DNA of 64,000 nucleotides from assembly GCA_013138865.1 (NCBI GenBank), contig WTBY01000025.1, forward strand, positions 1 through 64,000, in the 5' to 3' direction. Both the position numbers and the translations under genes were made by a program. This document shows, piece by piece, positions 27,046 to 35,759 of the stretch. How positions within the stretch are numbered: the stretch's first letter is position 1; the number at the start of each line of letters is the position of its first letter. Under the pieces are notes generated by a model, which made no database searches, was not told the origin of the DNA, and saw only the letters and a list, made by a program, of their open reading frames with translations. This DNA is from Helicobacteraceae bacterium (GTDB taxonomy: Bacteria > Campylobacterota > Campylobacteria > Campylobacterales > Sulfurimonadaceae).

Positions 27046-27053
27046 GCTCTTTT
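27034..27053. terminator. Terminator shared by convergent pepP and lipoprotein genes
   Basis: Stem AGAGCC-ATATA-GGCTCT followed by TTTAGTTTT on the plus strand, lying between and overlapping the two gene ends. Confidence 0.65.
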
Positions 27054-27600
27054 AGTTTTCACCTATAACAGGCATAGTTTTCATTTTACCAACTAAACCA
27101 GTTTTATTTGGATCATCTGGATGAGCTTTGTTGTATTCACTCCATCTGTCTATATACTTTTGTAGTGTAAATGGTGTTTGCTCCTCTTTTTCAAAAGCCT
27201 CTTTATTCTCTTCTTTAGAGAAAAATGGAACCCACTTTTTTTCTACCCAAGAGTCTAAGTTCTTTTGCATATAGCCTTTTTCATTATTTATAGCAGTTGC
27301 AGACATAACAGCAGTAGTATTTACTCTTGCATTATACTCTTCAACTTCTTTAGGTTCAGCTTGGGCGTTAACTACTACATTGCGCGGCTCTTCAGTATCA
27401 TCAACTGCTTCAACTTTTAAAGGAGTACTAATTTGAGTAGTTTGCTCTTCTTTTAAAACCTCTTTTGCTGTAACAGCTCTAGGTTCTTGATCTTTTTTGT
27501 TAAAATAACCATCTGCATAATCTTGAAGTGTGTGACCACTACAACCGCTTAAAGCTATAAATGTTACTAAACTTGTTAATGTTAAAGTGACTTTATTCAT
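27052..27600 (-). CDS. Putative lipoprotein
   Basis: The 182-residue protein has a lipoprotein signal with lipobox LSGC at C20. The mature part is charged and Glu/Lys rich, with no recognised domain: a Thr/Val/Glu-rich spacer (about 40-95), then a segment with two Trp-containing helices (YMQKNLDSWVEKKWVPFF and IDRWSEYNKAHPDD). A periplasmic, membrane-tethered role is likely, but the function is unknown. ATG is preceded by AAGGAATTAC. It converges on pepP and diverges from the first porin. Confidence 0.75.
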   Translation of the reverse strand: MNKVTLTLTSLVTFIALSGCSGHTLQDYADGYFNKKDQEPRAVTAKEVLKEEQTTQISTPLKVEAVDDTEEPRNVVVNAQAEPKEVEEYNARVNTTAVMSATAINNEKGYMQKNLDSWVEKKWVPFFSKEENKEAFEKEEQTPFTLQKYIDRWSEYNKAHPDDPNKTGLVGKMKTMPVIGEN

Positions 27601-27670
27601 GTAATTCCTTAAATTTTTAAATGGTAAATAGATATATCGTCATTAAATAAACAAATATAAAATTAATAAA

Positions 27671-27676
27671 ATTATA
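27671..27676 (-). promoter_or_regulatory. TATAAT -10 box for the lipoprotein gene
   Basis: A minus-strand TATAAT 70 nt before the lipoprotein start, about 60 nt from the opposing porin -10 box. Confidence 0.45.
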
Positions 27677-27734
27677 GCACAAACAACCCCATTTATAGGC
27701 ATTTGGACTTAGTTTTGTTTAAGAAAACTATTGC

Positions 27735-27740
27735 TATAAT
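27735..27740 (+). promoter_or_regulatory. TATAAT -10 box for porin 1
   Basis: TTGCTATAAT 48 nt upstream of the porin start, in AT-rich DNA. The other two porin genes have similarly placed boxes. Confidence 0.6.
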
Positions 27741-27788
27741 GAGCTCGACAAAATAAATCTTGGGTCAAGCTAAACTAAGGAGAAATAT

Positions 27789-29021
27789 ATGAAATTAGCA
27801 AAACTAAGCCTAGCGGCTGTATTAATAATGGGTGCGAACGCGTTCGCAATAGACAACGTAAAAGTAAATGGTGCTACAAAGCTTATTTACCAAACTACTG
27901 ATAAAAGTGGTTCATTTGAAGATAACAATGATATGTTTAGCAAAGAAAGTGCACAAGCACAAGTTTCTGCAACTTTAGGTGTAAGTGCTAACTTAATTGA
28001 TGGTGTTTCTGCTGGTATGGAAATGCAAGCTCTTTCTACTTTAGGTCTTGAAAATCAACTAGTTATGGGTGTTATGAATGATACACTTCCTGGTGGAGCT
28101 GGTACTGATGATGCATGGAATGTTTCTCAAATGTGGATTGCTACTACTTTAGGTAACACAACTGCTAAAATAGGTCGTCAAGAACTTAACACTCCATTAG
28201 CGTTTACTGAAAAATGGAATATTGTTAAAAATACTTTTGAAGCAGCTGTTTTAATTAACTCTGACGTTCCTAAGACTACTTTAGTTGGTGCTTATGTTGG
28301 TGGTAGCAATGCTGACACTGCTAAAGGTCTTACTACAGTTAATATGCCAAGTGATGGAAGCACAGGTTTCTCTCAATTTTATGGTGGAGCTTACGCTGCT
28401 GGTGCAATCACTACTGCAATTCCTATGACAACTGCTCAAGCATGGTACTATGATGTAAATACTGTTGCAACTGCAACATTCTTTCAAACTGATACTAAAA
28501 TTGACATGATTACAGGTAGTCTTCAATATGCTACTGTTGATCAAGTTGCTGCAGGTGCTGAATCTAATGATGTTATGGCTGCTAAAATTGCTGCTGATTT
28601 AGGTGTTGTTAAATTATATGGTGCTTATTCTCAAACAGGTAAGTCTAATACAGCTGTTAAAGTTGGTATTAATACTGCTACTTTAGATAAAACTAAAATC
28701 TTTACAGGTGCTGGTTCAATTTACTTTGATGGTAACACTGCTCTAACTAATAATACAAGTGCTTTTAAACTTGGTGTTAGTGGTAAAGTTGGAAGCTTTG
28801 GTTTAAGTGCTGCTTATGCACAAGCTAAACAAGAAGCTGATGCTACAAGAGCTAACAATAGCGCTTATGATAATGACAGTTCAGTTGTTGACTTAGTTGT
28901 TAAGAACAACATTGGTCCTGTTGCAGTTAAAGCAGTTTATACTTCTTATAAAACTGATACATCTGCTTCAACTGATGGAACAAATAATACTTTACGTATT
29001 TACGCTACACTTAAATTCTAG
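27789..29021 (+). CDS. OprD-like outer-membrane porin, paralogue 1
   Basis: The 410 residues begin with a signal peptide (MKLAKLSLAAVLIMGANAFA) and continue as a beta-barrel ending in an aromatic strand (RIYATLKF). IGRQELNTPLAFTEKWN followed by NTFEAAVLINSDVPKTTLVG is shared almost word for word with the porins at 35.8 and 37.2 kb and resembles the GRQ...TP...TFEG motif of Opr-type porins. It lets small solutes cross the outer membrane; the substrate is unknown. AAGGAGAAAT precedes the ATG, and a hairpin follows the stop. Confidence 0.85.
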   Translation: MKLAKLSLAAVLIMGANAFAIDNVKVNGATKLIYQTTDKSGSFEDNNDMFSKESAQAQVSATLGVSANLIDGVSAGMEMQALSTLGLENQLVMGVMNDTLPGGAGTDDAWNVSQMWIATTLGNTTAKIGRQELNTPLAFTEKWNIVKNTFEAAVLINSDVPKTTLVGAYVGGSNADTAKGLTTVNMPSDGSTGFSQFYGGAYAAGAITTAIPMTTAQAWYYDVNTVATATFFQTDTKIDMITGSLQYATVDQVAAGAESNDVMAAKIAADLGVVKLYGAYSQTGKSNTAVKVGINTATLDKTKIFTGAGSIYFDGNTALTNNTSAFKLGVSGKVGSFGLSAAYAQAKQEADATRANNSAYDNDSSVVDLVVKNNIGPVAVKAVYTSYKTDTSASTDGTNNTLRIYATLKF

Positions 29022-29040
29022 TCAACTCTAGAACTTAATA

Positions 29041-29062
29041 TTATGAGCCTTTTGGCTCATAA
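29041..29062 (+). terminator. Hairpin after porin 1
   Basis: Perfect 9-bp stem TTATGAGCC-TTTT-GGCTCATAA shortly after the porin stop. The following T-run is poor (GTATTTC). Confidence 0.6.
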
Positions 29063-29116
29063 GTATTTCAACCCTTCTTCAAAAACTTCACAATTTCTTT
29101 TTAAACTATTTTTATA

Positions 29117-29122
29117 TATAAT
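29117..29122 (+). promoter_or_regulatory. TATAAT -10 box placed for a leaderless transcript
   Basis: TATAAT ends 6 nt before the ATG at 29129, so a normal start site would fall on or beside the start codon. No ribosome site is present between them. Confidence 0.4.
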
Positions 29123-29128
29123 ACTTAC

Positions 29129-29362
29129 ATGGCAGATTTAGATAGAGCAAAAGATTTTATTAACAATATAAGATTATATATGACAATGTCACTTGCATTA
29201 ATTATCTCTTTAGGTTCTGGTGTACTAAAATTGTATACTGACGAAAATTTTACATATATATTTTTTATAGGAAATATTTTACTATTACTATTATTATTTA
29301 TATTTCTTTTTTTGGCTAAAAAGTTACATCAAAAAACTGATGAATTGAAGGATATAAAATGA
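29129..29362 (+). CDS. Small two-helix membrane protein
   Basis: The 77 residues contain a short charged N-terminus, two hydrophobic helices (about 16-34 and 42-62) and a Lys-rich tail, suggesting an inner-membrane hairpin. No family is recognised. No Shine-Dalgarno sequence precedes the ATG, but a -10 box is 6 nt upstream, consistent with leaderless translation. Its stop overlaps the next micro-frame by four bases (ATGA), which supports both being real. Confidence 0.6.
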   Translation: MADLDRAKDFINNIRLYMTMSLALIISLGSGVLKLYTDENFTYIFFIGNILLLLLLFIFLFLAKKLHQKTDELKDIK

Positions 29363-29451
29363 ATATAGAAACAATAACAATAACAATAACCGCAATTACA
29401 TTTATAACTATATTCGCATATGGTGCATATGAAGTTACAAAAACAACATAA
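29359..29451 (+). CDS. 30-residue membrane micropeptide
   Basis: ATG at 29359 overlaps the stop of the preceding small membrane protein gene (ATGA). The 30 residues are a single hydrophobic, Thr/Ile-rich helix (ETITITITAITFITIFAYGA) with a short polar tail. The function is unknown. The coupling suggests a partner of the upstream protein. The downstream flagellin gene is convergent, ending 14 nt away. Confidence 0.45.
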   Translation: MNIETITITITAITFITIFAYGAYEVTKTT

Positions 29452-29465
29452 ATACTTTTAGGTTA

Positions 29466-32400
29466 TTACTGTAAAAGTTTTAAAACATTCTCTTGTGTAG
29501 TATTTGCTTGACTCATCGCAAACATTCCACTTTGAGCTAATATGTTATGTTTTGAAAAGTTAGCGGACTCACTTGCAAAGTCAACATCTCTTATAGTTGA
29601 CTCAGCATCTTTTGCATTTACCTCTGTTGTAGAGATATTATTTACTATACTTTTAAGTTGATTTTGAGCGCTACCAACATCTGCACGAACTGCCAACAAA
29701 TCTTTAAGTGCCGAGTCTAGTATTAAAATACTATCTTGACGAGTTTTATTAGAAGTAGTTAAATCTATATCAGACAAATTTTTAGTTGTACGAGTAAAGT
29801 TATCATTTTCACGCATTCCAATTAAATGTAAGTTAGTTCCACTTACATTAACATCAGCAAAATTAGAGCTAGACAACTCAAACTCTCCAACATTAATATA
29901 ACCAGCATTGTCATCAAATTCCCAATCAGCAGTGATCGTATCTGCTGTACTAGCACCTAAGGTTACATAATCTTTTTGCCAAGTAGCACTAACTGTGTCT
30001 TGATTTGATCGGATAGTTGCAAAGTTCTCATTCCATGTTCCCTTAAACTCAAAGTTACCATTAATATTTTCTGCTTGAAAAGCAATTTTTACACTTTCAG
30101 CTATTCCATTTGTTACTATTTGATTATTTACTTGTGTAGGATCAAAAGTAATAGTTCCACCACTAGGTACATTAAGTGTTTGAATACCGCCACTGTAGGC
30201 AAATGTTGAACTTCCACCAGAGTGGTAAAGTCTGATAGAATAATCATCAGCACCAGCCACAGCACCATCAATATTTATACTCATATTGGGAGAAGCACTA
30301 TTAAGTGTGATCATATCAGTAAGTGCGGTGTAATTTATTACTGCTGATAAGTACTCATCTCCACCAGCATTAGCATTATTAACAGCACCACTATGTGCAA
30401 TAGCATCTAAGGCTTGATTAGCTTGAACTTTAATAGTAAATTCACCGCTAGTGCTAGTAACATTTAATGTTGCACTTGCAGGTTTGTTATTTATATACTG
30501 AAATGTTCCAATACCAGCAATTGCAACAGTTTCATTTGCTCCACTAACACTAAAAGAGTCAACTAAATTATTTCCAGAATTGTAAATATTGATAACATCA
30601 TTTTGTTTTGCAGATCTATCTCCCCAGTTAGTAATACTAAAACTTGTATCTTCAGCCCTTGAAGGTATTACTACTAAATCTTGTTCATTATTACTTTCTG
30701 ATGTTGTGTATATATACGTATCTTGATTTATAGCAGATCTATTAATTGAACCATTAGCACTAGCCAAAGTAACTTGGGTATTGTTATTATAATACTTCAT
30801 AGATACATCCATAGAATTTACTACATTTGTAAATTCTATGGTTGAAATATGTGTTGCAGCATTAGTACTATAATGAATTGTTCCATGTTCAGTTTGCCAT
30901 GTTTGATTTGCTTCATCAGCCCAGAAATCTGTAATAGCTGTGCCATCTTCTAATGTAATAAATATTTTTTCTATATTTTCAATTGATGTTGTATCTGTAT
31001 TATGTATAGCAAAAGTAGCATCCTTTTGAGAAGATGGTACATTAAAAATTATCTCTGTGGCATCAACTGTATTATCAATTTGATTTACGATTGTAGATGA
31101 TGTTGAAATATTTGCACTATCAAGATTAACTTTTGCCTTCAATTCAGCAGTAATATTTTCTATAGTGATAGTTGCACTATCTTTGTAACCATTTCCATCA
31201 CTATCTATTTTAGTATATGTAACTGTTCCATATAAGCTATTTACAACTTTATCATTTTCATCACTCTTTATGGTGGCTAGTGCTGTTCCATCTTCATGAT
31301 AAACTATAAACTCATCTACTTCTTGTGTACTATTCCAATCATCAAGAGTAAATGTTACATCTTTAGCTCCGATCGGAATTTCAAGTAGATCGTGTTCTAC
31401 TCCGTCATATTGTAAAGGTGTGTTAGCAGTGAAAGTTTGAGAAGCTAGATTAACACTTCCATCATAAGGAACAAAGGTAGTATTTACTCCTTCTGGAGAT
31501 ATTTTCATATCTATTAGCTGTTGCATATTTCCTGAAAATAGTTTTATAACTCTTCCATCAACACTATCAAGTCTTAATGCTCCAAGTTCATCTATTGAAG
31601 CTTTTACTCCAGTCTCATTTACTCGATCATTTACTGCTGTTATAAATGCCGCATTAGAGTCATTATCTAAAACATCTATTTTACCTAATAATACATCATT
31701 AATACTAAAGTCACTAGGTGTTGTTCCAGCTTCTATAGGCTCATCAGGATCAGCAAATTTATGTATAACCTCATATGAAGCATGAACACCAGTTGTATTA
31801 GCATTTTTATTTACAACATCTGCTAAAGCACCTAGACCTTCACCTATGTTATAGCCTATTTTAACTGACTCAAGCTCATAACTATCAGCTCCGTTTATAT
31901 CATCTAAAGAGAGTTTAATATCCCCAAGTGAAACAGTCGGATCAAGTGGTAACTTTTCACTTCTTATAAAAGCAGTATTACCTAGTTTCACACTACTTGT
32001 TGAGCCTATAGAGAGTTCAACCTTTTGGTTAGAGTCTGCACCTATTTGATAGACGTTGTTCGTATACATGCCACTTAAAAGTGTTTTGCCATTATAACTT
32101 GTAGTATTTGAGATATTATCAAACTCTTCTCTAAGTCTATTAATATCATTTTGTAATATTCTTCTTGAAGCTGATGTTTGCCCATCTTGAGCAGCTTGAA
32201 TAGTTTTAACTCTTATAGAGTTTAAAATATTTACTTGTTCACTCATAGCTTGATCAGCTATTTGCATAACAGAGATACCATCATTTGCATTTTTAATAGA
32301 TTGCGTTAAAACTGCTGACTGCGATCGAAGTGCATCTGCTATGAGAAGACTAGAAGAATCATCTGCAGCAGAAGTAACTCTAATTCCAGAACTAAGCTTT

Positions 32401-32486
32401 GCTAAAGAGTTATCAATAGCTTTATTATTCAAAGTAGAATTAACATTAACATTCATGGCAGTAATATTACTATTAATTTTAAACAT
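29466..32486 (-). CDS. Giant flagellin with an Ig-like repeat insert
   Basis: The 1006 residues have conserved flagellin ends: N-terminal D0/D1 (about 1-160; INSNITAMNVN, LAKLSSGIRVTSAADDSS, NANDGISVMQIADQA) and C-terminal D1/D0 (about 910-1006; RADVGSAQNQL, ESTIRDVDFASES, ending LKLLQ). Most flagellins have 300-580 residues; here an insert of about 700 occupies the surface-exposed middle. It contains repeats of roughly 110-125 residues starting near 362, 474 and 600 (consensus IPxxAxDxTFxIxNW ... DGT ... GTxxY) and a weaker one near 722. The insert should project from the filament. A sigma-54-like site lies just upstream but no ribosome site is seen. Confidence 0.9.
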   Translation of the reverse strand: MFKINSNITAMNVNVNSTLNNKAIDNSLAKLSSGIRVTSAADDSSSLLIADALRSQSAVLTQSIKNANDGISVMQIADQAMSEQVNILNSIRVKTIQAAQDGQTSASRRILQNDINRLREEFDNISNTTSYNGKTLLSGMYTNNVYQIGADSNQKVELSIGSTSSVKLGNTAFIRSEKLPLDPTVSLGDIKLSLDDINGADSYELESVKIGYNIGEGLGALADVVNKNANTTGVHASYEVIHKFADPDEPIEAGTTPSDFSINDVLLGKIDVLDNDSNAAFITAVNDRVNETGVKASIDELGALRLDSVDGRVIKLFSGNMQQLIDMKISPEGVNTTFVPYDGSVNLASQTFTANTPLQYDGVEHDLLEIPIGAKDVTFTLDDWNSTQEVDEFIVYHEDGTALATIKSDENDKVVNSLYGTVTYTKIDSDGNGYKDSATITIENITAELKAKVNLDSANISTSSTIVNQIDNTVDATEIIFNVPSSQKDATFAIHNTDTTSIENIEKIFITLEDGTAITDFWADEANQTWQTEHGTIHYSTNAATHISTIEFTNVVNSMDVSMKYYNNNTQVTLASANGSINRSAINQDTYIYTTSESNNEQDLVVIPSRAEDTSFSITNWGDRSAKQNDVINIYNSGNNLVDSFSVSGANETVAIAGIGTFQYINNKPASATLNVTSTSGEFTIKVQANQALDAIAHSGAVNNANAGGDEYLSAVINYTALTDMITLNSASPNMSINIDGAVAGADDYSIRLYHSGGSSTFAYSGGIQTLNVPSGGTITFDPTQVNNQIVTNGIAESVKIAFQAENINGNFEFKGTWNENFATIRSNQDTVSATWQKDYVTLGASTADTITADWEFDDNAGYINVGEFELSSSNFADVNVSGTNLHLIGMRENDNFTRTTKNLSDIDLTTSNKTRQDSILILDSALKDLLAVRADVGSAQNQLKSIVNNISTTEVNAKDAESTIRDVDFASESANFSKHNILAQSGMFAMSQANTTQENVLKLLQ

Positions 32487-32497
32487 AATGTAAAATT

Positions 32498-32513
32498 AGC
32501 AAAATCTATTCCT
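32498..32513 (-). promoter_or_regulatory. Possible sigma-54 site before the giant flagellin
   Basis: On the minus strand AGGAATAGATTTTGCT has GG and GC with the correct -24/-12 spacing. The predicted transcript start would be within a few bases of the start codon, so this site is doubtful or the mRNA is nearly leaderless. Confidence 0.35.
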
Positions 32514-32554
32514 ATTGGAGTATTTCAAATTAGATTAATATTTAGAAGTATAAA

Positions 32555-32571
32555 TGGAACATCTTTTGCTT
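32555..32571 (+). promoter_or_regulatory. Sigma-54 promoter for flgB-flgC-fliE
   Basis: TGGAACATCTTTTGCTT matches the TGGCACN5TTGCW consensus with exact GG-GC spacing, 30 nt before the flgB start. Rod genes of Campylobacter and Helicobacter are classically RpoN-dependent, so regulation by RpoN and FlgR-type activators is expected. Confidence 0.75.
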
Positions 32572-32600
32572 AATTCAGTTAATTATATAAAAGGAAGAAA

Positions 32601-33023
32601 ATGGAAATATCTCGCGCTCATGACTTAATGGCTTCAGCACTAGACTATCGCTCTGCTCGTCAAGATATTATTAGCTCAAATATAGCTAATGCAGATACTC
32701 CATTTTATAAAGCTCGTGATATAAGCTTTAGTGACATGTTAGCAAATCAAAGAGCTGAAACTTTTAGAGACAGATCAAATGAACTTCCAATGGCAAAAAC
32801 TAGTGCCTCTCATTTACGTTCATATGATGAGAAAATAAATGATAAAGCTATAACTTTTTATAGAGATGGACATGCAATGGGAAATGATGGTAATACGGTA
32901 GATATAGATGTAGAGACTACAGAGATGTCTAAAAATAATATTATGTTTAATGCTGTTGTAATGGCTCTTAAAAAAGAGGTTACAGGTTACAAAGATATGC
33001 TTATGAGCGTAAGTAAACCATAA
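32601..33023 (+). CDS. flgB: Flagellar proximal rod protein FlgB
   Basis: The 140-residue FlgB forms part of the rod crossing the periplasm. The N-terminus has ALDYRSARQDIISSNIANADTPFYKARD, the ANxxTPGY-like rod signature, and the C-terminus has VDIDVETTEMSKNNIMFNAVV. It is the first gene of the block flgB-flgC-fliE. AAGGAAG precedes the ATG, and a sigma-54 promoter lies at 32555. Confidence 0.95.
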   Translation: MEISRAHDLMASALDYRSARQDIISSNIANADTPFYKARDISFSDMLANQRAETFRDRSNELPMAKTSASHLRSYDEKINDKAITFYRDGHAMGNDGNTVDIDVETTEMSKNNIMFNAVVMALKKEVTGYKDMLMSVSKP

Positions 33024-33040
33024 TGAGTAAGGAAAAATAG

Positions 33041-33532
33041 ATGGCATTTTTAAGTAGTTTTGACATTAGTGGTTATGGTCTTTCAGCTCAAAGAGCTCGC
33101 GTAAATGTAATAAGTTCTAACATTGCTAATGCACAAACAACTAGAACTGAAGAAGGTGGACCTTACCGTCGTCGCGAAGTTGTTTTTCGTGCTGTAGATT
33201 TTGGCAAAGTGTTACAAGATAAGATGCAAAAAAACAGTGATTCTCTTCCTTATAGTGATCCTATTGACGCTGGTGGTTATGGAAAAAAAGTTGATCCTTT
33301 GCTTATGAGTGTTATAGTAGACAAAATTGCTCGTGATGACACTGCACCCAAGATGAAATTTGAGCCAAATCATCCTGATGCTGATGCAAATGGTTATGTT
33401 GCATACCCAAATGTTAATCCTGTTATAGAAATGGCCGATTTAGTAGAAGCAACAAGATCATATCAAGCAAATGTTGCAGCATTCCAAAGTACGAAAGATA
33501 TGGCAACAAAAGCCATTATGCTTTTACAATAA
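33041..33532 (+). CDS. flgC: Flagellar proximal rod protein FlgC
   Basis: The 163-residue FlgC is a rod subunit exported by the flagellar type III apparatus. It shows SSFDISGYGLSAQRARVNVISSNIANAQTTRT, the YRRREVVF segment and the C-terminal VEATRSYQANVAAFQSTKDM helix typical of the family. It follows flgB by 17 nt with TAAGGAAA upstream of the ATG. Confidence 0.95.
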   Translation: MAFLSSFDISGYGLSAQRARVNVISSNIANAQTTRTEEGGPYRRREVVFRAVDFGKVLQDKMQKNSDSLPYSDPIDAGGYGKKVDPLLMSVIVDKIARDDTAPKMKFEPNHPDADANGYVAYPNVNPVIEMADLVEATRSYQANVAAFQSTKDMATKAIMLLQ

Positions 33533-33544
33533 TAGGAGATAGAG

Positions 33545-33844
33545 TTGGCTGATATAACACCAATATCCCCGATATCATCGGATATTATCACTAAAAAAAC
33601 TGATACCTTACCTAAAATAGAGGGTGAAGGTTTTGCAGATCAATTAAAATCTGCACTAGGTGAAGTTAACGATATGCAAATTGGTAAAGAGAACGCTATG
33701 GCAGATCTTGCTACTGGTCAAGTAAAAGATCTTCACCAAGCTGCTCTTGCTATTGATAAAGCAGAACTTAGCATGAAACTTATGCTAGAAGTACGCGGTA
33801 AAGCACTATCTGCATATCAAGAAATTTCTAAAACTCAAATGTAA
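33545..33844 (+). CDS. fliE: Flagellar hook-basal body protein FliE
   Basis: FliE (99 residues) joins the MS ring to the rod. The C-terminal half FADQLKSALGEVNDMQ ... QVKDLHQAALAIDKAELSMKLMLEVRGKALSAYQEI fits the conserved region. The start is TTG at 33545, preceded by AATAGGAGATAGAG, a good ribosome site; no ATG in this frame precedes it. It ends the flagellar block, followed by a hairpin and ftsI, the same gene order as in Helicobacter pylori. Confidence 0.92.
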   Translation: MADITPISPISSDIITKKTDTLPKIEGEGFADQLKSALGEVNDMQIGKENAMADLATGQVKDLHQAALAIDKAELSMKLMLEVRGKALSAYQEISKTQM

Positions 33845-33868
33845 TAAATAGCACTATGTGCTATTTAT
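33844..33868 (+). terminator. Hairpin between fliE and ftsI
   Basis: Eleven-bp perfect stem ATAAATAGCAC-TAT-GTGCTATTTAT directly at the fliE end. It lacks a T-tract, so it may be a weak terminator or an mRNA stabiliser. Confidence 0.45.
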
Positions 33869-33884
33869 ACGTTATACTCCTTTT

Positions 33885-35672
33885 ATGATCAACCAAACTA
33901 AATCCAAAAAAGTAATTTTATTATATATTGTACTAATGTTAGGTTTTCTAATATTTTTAGGTGACATGTTTAAAAATGCAACTATAAGTCGTCAAAATCC
34001 GTCTCTTTTTACTGCACAAACTCTTCAAGCTGAACGTGGTAGTATAATTAGTGCTGATGGTTATAGTGTAGCAACAACAGCAAAACTTTACAAAGCCGTC
34101 GTAAATCGAAGTTTTATAGATCCAAAAAAGCTTACACTATTTGTAGAACTTTTTAGCATATATAGTGGTATGAGTACAAAAGAGATTTATACAAAACTAT
34201 CTGCAAAAAAACGACATATTACGCTTAGTAATAGCATATCATCCAAAAATGCCCAATACTTAAAAGCATTATCTCATGAGTTAGTAAAACTTGGTGTATT
34301 TATTAAGAAAAAAAATAGACGTGGTGTTTATATCCGTCAAGGTTTAGACATTATAGAACATGGCGAAGAGAGAGTTTACCCTTTTGGTAATTTACTTACA
34401 CCACTTATAGGTTATCCAAGAGTTTTAACTGAAAATAACTATAGAAAAATACATGGTATAAAAGGGATAGAAAAATTTTATGATGAAGACCTTAGTTCTG
34501 ATCAAAATGGAAGACTTAGATCTAAACGAGATGTTAATAGCTATCTGATTTTAAATAATGAAGCTACAAATACAGAAGTTGAGCATGGTCTTAATGTTAA
34601 GTTAACTATACCCTTAACACTTCAAACTAGAATAGAAAAAATTGTAGATAAGATGAAAAAAAAACTAGATGCAAAAGAGATTATGGTAGTTATTATGAAC
34701 TCTAAAAATGGAAATATACTCTCACTTGCTAGTTCAAATAGGTATTTACCAAAAAGTATAAAAAGGAGCGACTATGGCTCTTTAAATACAAGTGCGATCG
34801 AATATGCTTTTGAGATAGGTTCTGTTATGAAGCCTATTACTTTTGCACTTCTGTTAGAGGATAGACTTATTAACCCGTATGATCTAGTAAATGGGCATAA
34901 TGGTAAATTTAAAGTAGGACGTAAAACGATCACAGATGAACATAAATTTGATTGGTTGTCGGCTGAAAATGTGATCGTACATAGTTCAAATATTGGAATT
35001 GCTCAACTTGCTCAAAAACTTAACGCAATAGAGTATAGTGATGGTTTTCAAAGGTTTGGTTTTACACATAAAACTGAAATTGATCTGCCTTATGAAAAAA
35101 GAGGTTCTATTCCAACGCTTAACCAGTTAAAGTCTGAAACATATAAAGCCACTACATCTTATGGTTACGGTATGACAGCAACTCTTATGCAATTAGTAAA
35201 AGCATATAGTGTATTTAATAATGGTGGAAAAATATTAACTCCCAAAGTTACCTCTTCACTTTTTGATGATAAAAATAATATATACCCAATTGAAACACCA
35301 GACCCAGTAGAAGTTATATCTCCAAGAACAGCAAATCAAATGAAAAAAATTCTTATAAAGACAGTCAATCAAGGAACAGGTATAGGAACTAGAACTGAAG
35401 GTCTAGAAGTAGGTGGAAAAACAGGAACAGCTCACATAGCTAGAAAAGGAAGGTATATAAATGAGTACCATACATCGTTTATAGGTTTTGCTAATGATCT
35501 TAAAAGAAGGTACATTATTGGTGTTACTGTAGTAGAGCCACAAACACAGCATTTCGCGTCATTAACAGCTGTCCCAGTCTTTAAAAATGTTGTAGATACT
35601 TTAGTACAAGAGGGTTATCTACATAAGTCTAAAAAGTTCAAACTACCACCTTATGTAAAATTAGAACACTAA
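33885..35672 (+). CDS. ftsI: Peptidoglycan transpeptidase FtsI (PBP3-like, class B)
   Basis: A class B penicillin-binding protein crosslinking septal peptidoglycan. Of 595 residues, an N-terminal membrane helix (about 9-26) anchors a dimerisation domain with LQAERGSIISADG, followed by the transpeptidase with catalytic SVMK (S313), SSN in VHSSNIGIA, and KTG (K512) in GGKTGTAH. I start at ATG 33885, which gives a short cytoplasmic tail; the upstream ATG at 33858 would lie inside the hairpin. Position after fliE matches Helicobacter, where the neighbour is annotated ftsI. Confidence 0.88.
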   Translation: MINQTKSKKVILLYIVLMLGFLIFLGDMFKNATISRQNPSLFTAQTLQAERGSIISADGYSVATTAKLYKAVVNRSFIDPKKLTLFVELFSIYSGMSTKEIYTKLSAKKRHITLSNSISSKNAQYLKALSHELVKLGVFIKKKNRRGVYIRQGLDIIEHGEERVYPFGNLLTPLIGYPRVLTENNYRKIHGIKGIEKFYDEDLSSDQNGRLRSKRDVNSYLILNNEATNTEVEHGLNVKLTIPLTLQTRIEKIVDKMKKKLDAKEIMVVIMNSKNGNILSLASSNRYLPKSIKRSDYGSLNTSAIEYAFEIGSVMKPITFALLLEDRLINPYDLVNGHNGKFKVGRKTITDEHKFDWLSAENVIVHSSNIGIAQLAQKLNAIEYSDGFQRFGFTHKTEIDLPYEKRGSIPTLNQLKSETYKATTSYGYGMTATLMQLVKAYSVFNNGGKILTPKVTSSLFDDKNNIYPIETPDPVEVISPRTANQMKKILIKTVNQGTGIGTRTEGLEVGGKTGTAHIARKGRYINEYHTSFIGFANDLKRRYIIGVTVVEPQTQHFASLTAVPVFKNVVDTLVQEGYLHKSKKFKLPPYVKLEH

Positions 35673-35728
35673 AATTAATATGATTAAAAATTAACCACAA
35701 AAAAATATACATATCTTCATTTTTCTAA

Positions 35729-35734
35729 TATAAT
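35729..35734 (+). promoter_or_regulatory. TATAAT -10 box for porin 2
   Basis: TATAAT 25 nt before the start codon of the second porin, after an AT-rich stretch. Confidence 0.55.
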
Positions 35735-35759
35735 AGTACTAAACATTTAAGGAGAAGAA

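Noticed and set aside
27760-27768. TTGGGTCAA near porin 1, matching TTGACCCAA at 37051 near porin 3, as a shared operator
   Set aside because: Only nine bases, at different distances from the -10 boxes and not found before porin 2; likely chance.
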